Assembly: GCA_020721925.1 (NCBI GenBank)
Contig: DYLV01000013.1
Location: 1 to 32,202 of the forward strand
DNA length: 32,202 nucleotides
Reading direction: 5' to 3'
Source of the DNA: Leptospira biflexa
GTDB taxonomy: Bacteria; Spirochaetota; UBA4802; JAGODF01
Of the stretch, positions 30,921-32,202 are shown piece by piece (the stretch's first letter is position 1; each line of letters opens with the position of its first letter). Below the pieces are notes generated by a model. It saw nothing but the letters and a program-made list of their open reading frames with translations, was not told the origin of the DNA and made no database searches. Both the position numbers and the translations under genes were made by a program.

Positions 30921-32202
30921 TTAAAATCTTCTTCTCATTCCAATACTATAGTACAATTCATTCTTGTTTTGTCCGGTGGTCGCGGTATTCAAAATTATTT
31001 CTGTAGCGTTTAACGCGATTTCGCTGGTGAAAAATGAATATGAAGGCTTTATCGCATAGGCGTGAAGAATTTCAAGTGCCTTTATCACCATTATTCCAAT
31101 GAGAGAATTTTTTCTATTCGTTTCATCATCCCATTGATATGCACAGTACGATCCAAGCGTTAGCTCCGAAAGAAAATATGCCCAACCGATGTAGCGATGT
31201 CCTTTGAAGAAAAGTCCTCCGCCGGGTATAACGGCTGAAAGAAAAGCAGCGGTATTATCGCGATACAGAAAGTAGGGCGGCAATACTTCACTTCGGTGGC
31301 ACTGGTAGGCAAGCTGATCAAAAAATGCCGAAGTGAACGTGAGTGGTATGGTGGCCCACAAAAAAATGTGAAGATGCTGTTCGCGTTCAGTTTTATCGCT
31401 ATCGCGTACCCAGGGGAAAAAGTTCGATTGAAACATCGATGCTCCTGGAATGAGCAAAAGCTGGGTTGAGTACACAAGTGTAGAAAATATAATACCATCT
31501 ATTGCGGGAGAGGGATTTCGAAAACCTAAGTAATATGTTGAAAAAAATGCGCCGTAGCCGCCAAGGCAGAAATTCCCACCGGGATTTATTGCGCAGGTGG
31601 CATAGATACAGCGGAGTTCGTCATTATCATTTTTTAACTGCTTTTCAGAAATAGCATAGGTTTTTATGGTGTTTTTCAGGATGATATCGTCGAGTTCGCG
31701 AATTATTGTTGAAGTATCTGGATATGTATGCAGTGTGAGAACATCGTCTTCTTTGAGGCTATCTGTTTTGATGAGGGATTGATATTTTGCGGTTTGTATG
31801 ACGTGAATGATGCCCCTTTCGGTATTGATTGAAGTGGGAGCAATTCCATTCCATTCCCCCGCGCTGATGCGCGCAAAACCCTTTTCTGGTATATTGAGCA
31901 CTTTTGCAGTAATGGGAATGTTTTTATGAAAAATGGCAATTTCTTTTGAAAGGAGCACAGGAATGTTCATTGGTATTCTGGATTGTACTCGAAAGCTTTT
32001 TTCCAGAAATTTCCATTCTTTTCGCAAAGTGCGAATTTTTATATCGGCAATATGAGTTTTTGCGCTTTGCAAAAAAGAAAACGATACATAAATATCAGCG
32101 CCGCACGCGGAAGCAAAATCGGAAAGGGATTGGTCTGGTGTTTTTTCGGGTGAAATTTTTGTACGTGCACTGTCAATTTCGTTTTGTTCAATCGGTAAAA
32201 AA
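30921..32202 (-). CDS. Envelope protein with C-terminal hydrophobic domain, 5'-truncated by window edge
   Basis: The frame stays open to the right edge, so at least 427 residues are encoded and the true start lies outside; the apparent TTG at 32072 is internal. The N-terminal part (CGADIYVSFSFLQSAKTHIADIKIR) and a beta-rich domain with IPVLLSKEIAIFHKNIPITAKVLNIPEKGFARI suggest an extracytoplasmic region. After about residue 195 there are several hydrophobic segments, one with the LSAVIPGGGLFFKGHRYIGWAYFLSEL pattern, like the PG.G.xY module of DUF5683-type proteins. It ends in basic RRRF. No family confidently assigned. Confidence 0.7.
   Translation of the reverse strand, partial: FLPIEQNEIDSARTKISPEKTPDQSLSDFASACGADIYVSFSFLQSAKTHIADIKIRTLRKEWKFLEKSFRVQSRIPMNIPVLLSKEIAIFHKNIPITAKVLNIPEKGFARISAGEWNGIAPTSINTERGIIHVIQTAKYQSLIKTDSLKEDDVLTLHTYPDTSTIIRELDDIILKNTIKTYAISEKQLKNDNDELRCIYATCAINPGGNFCLGGYGAFFSTYYLGFRNPSPAIDGIIFSTLVYSTQLLLIPGASMFQSNFFPWVRDSDKTEREQHLHIFLWATIPLTFTSAFFDQLAYQCHRSEVLPPYFLYRDNTAAFLSAVIPGGGLFFKGHRYIGWAYFLSELTLGSYCAYQWDDETNRKNSLIGIMVIKALEILHAYAIKPSYSFFTSEIALNATEIILNTATTGQNKNELYYSIGMRRRF

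Overview
The window looks like chromosomal, housekeeping-rich DNA from a diderm bacterium. An LptE-like lipoprotein gene implies an LPS-type outer membrane, and several signal peptides end in relaxed lipoboxes of the kind seen in spirochaetes. The gene content (bactofilin, YaaR, RicT, FecR-domain lipoprotein, free-standing PASTA protein, STAS/HATPase regulator, membrane pyrophosphatase) and the AT-leaning base composition fit an environmental member of the Spirochaetota. This placement is inferred from protein character alone. No phage, insertion sequence or CRISPR array was seen.

Left part (1-8093): the 3' part of a long-chain acyl-CoA synthetase gene, an SH3-domain lipoprotein overlapping an RluB-type pseudouridine synthase gene, a membrane SPOR protein, a secreted protein of unknown function, and a 68-residue Fis-type DNA-binding protein. 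A minus-strand cluster follows: an STAS-like/HATPase fusion, an STAS-like (DUF4325-type)/winged-helix protein, and two unrecognised proteins, the last of them tail-anchored. This cluster is the best candidate here for an undescribed signalling system.

Middle (8094-18693): a 603-base gene-free stretch holds a candidate small RNA. Then comes a long plus-strand series: bactofilin, yaaR, holB, ricT, metG, a YfcE-like phosphodiesterase, ispE, tRNA-Gln(UUG), a one-domain glmU, prs, rplY (Ctc) and pth. The order yaaR-holB-ricT-metG ... ispE ... glmU-prs-ctc-pth matches the classical Bacillus subtilis order, with intervening genes lost. It covers replication, translation, isoprenoid precursors, UDP-GlcNAc and PRPP. 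The pth product has lost several catalytic residues, and GlmU lacks its acetyltransferase half.

Right part (18694-32202): a minus-strand PASTA-protein/rpe pair converges on pth. Three plus-strand units follow: a membrane FeS oxidoreductase resembling ETF:(methyl)menaquinone oxidoreductase, a K+-dependent-type membrane pyrophosphatase, and a small PQ-loop-like membrane protein followed by a FecR lipoprotein. The rest runs on the minus strand: lptE-holA, two small envelope proteins, a family-4 glycosyltransferase and an envelope protein cut by the right edge. A second, three-hairpin RNA candidate lies on the plus strand upstream of lptE. The acyl-CoA synthetase and the FeS oxidoreductase together suggest beta-oxidation feeding a quinone pool; the pyrophosphatase could recover energy from the PPi released by acyl-CoA and aminoacyl-tRNA synthesis.
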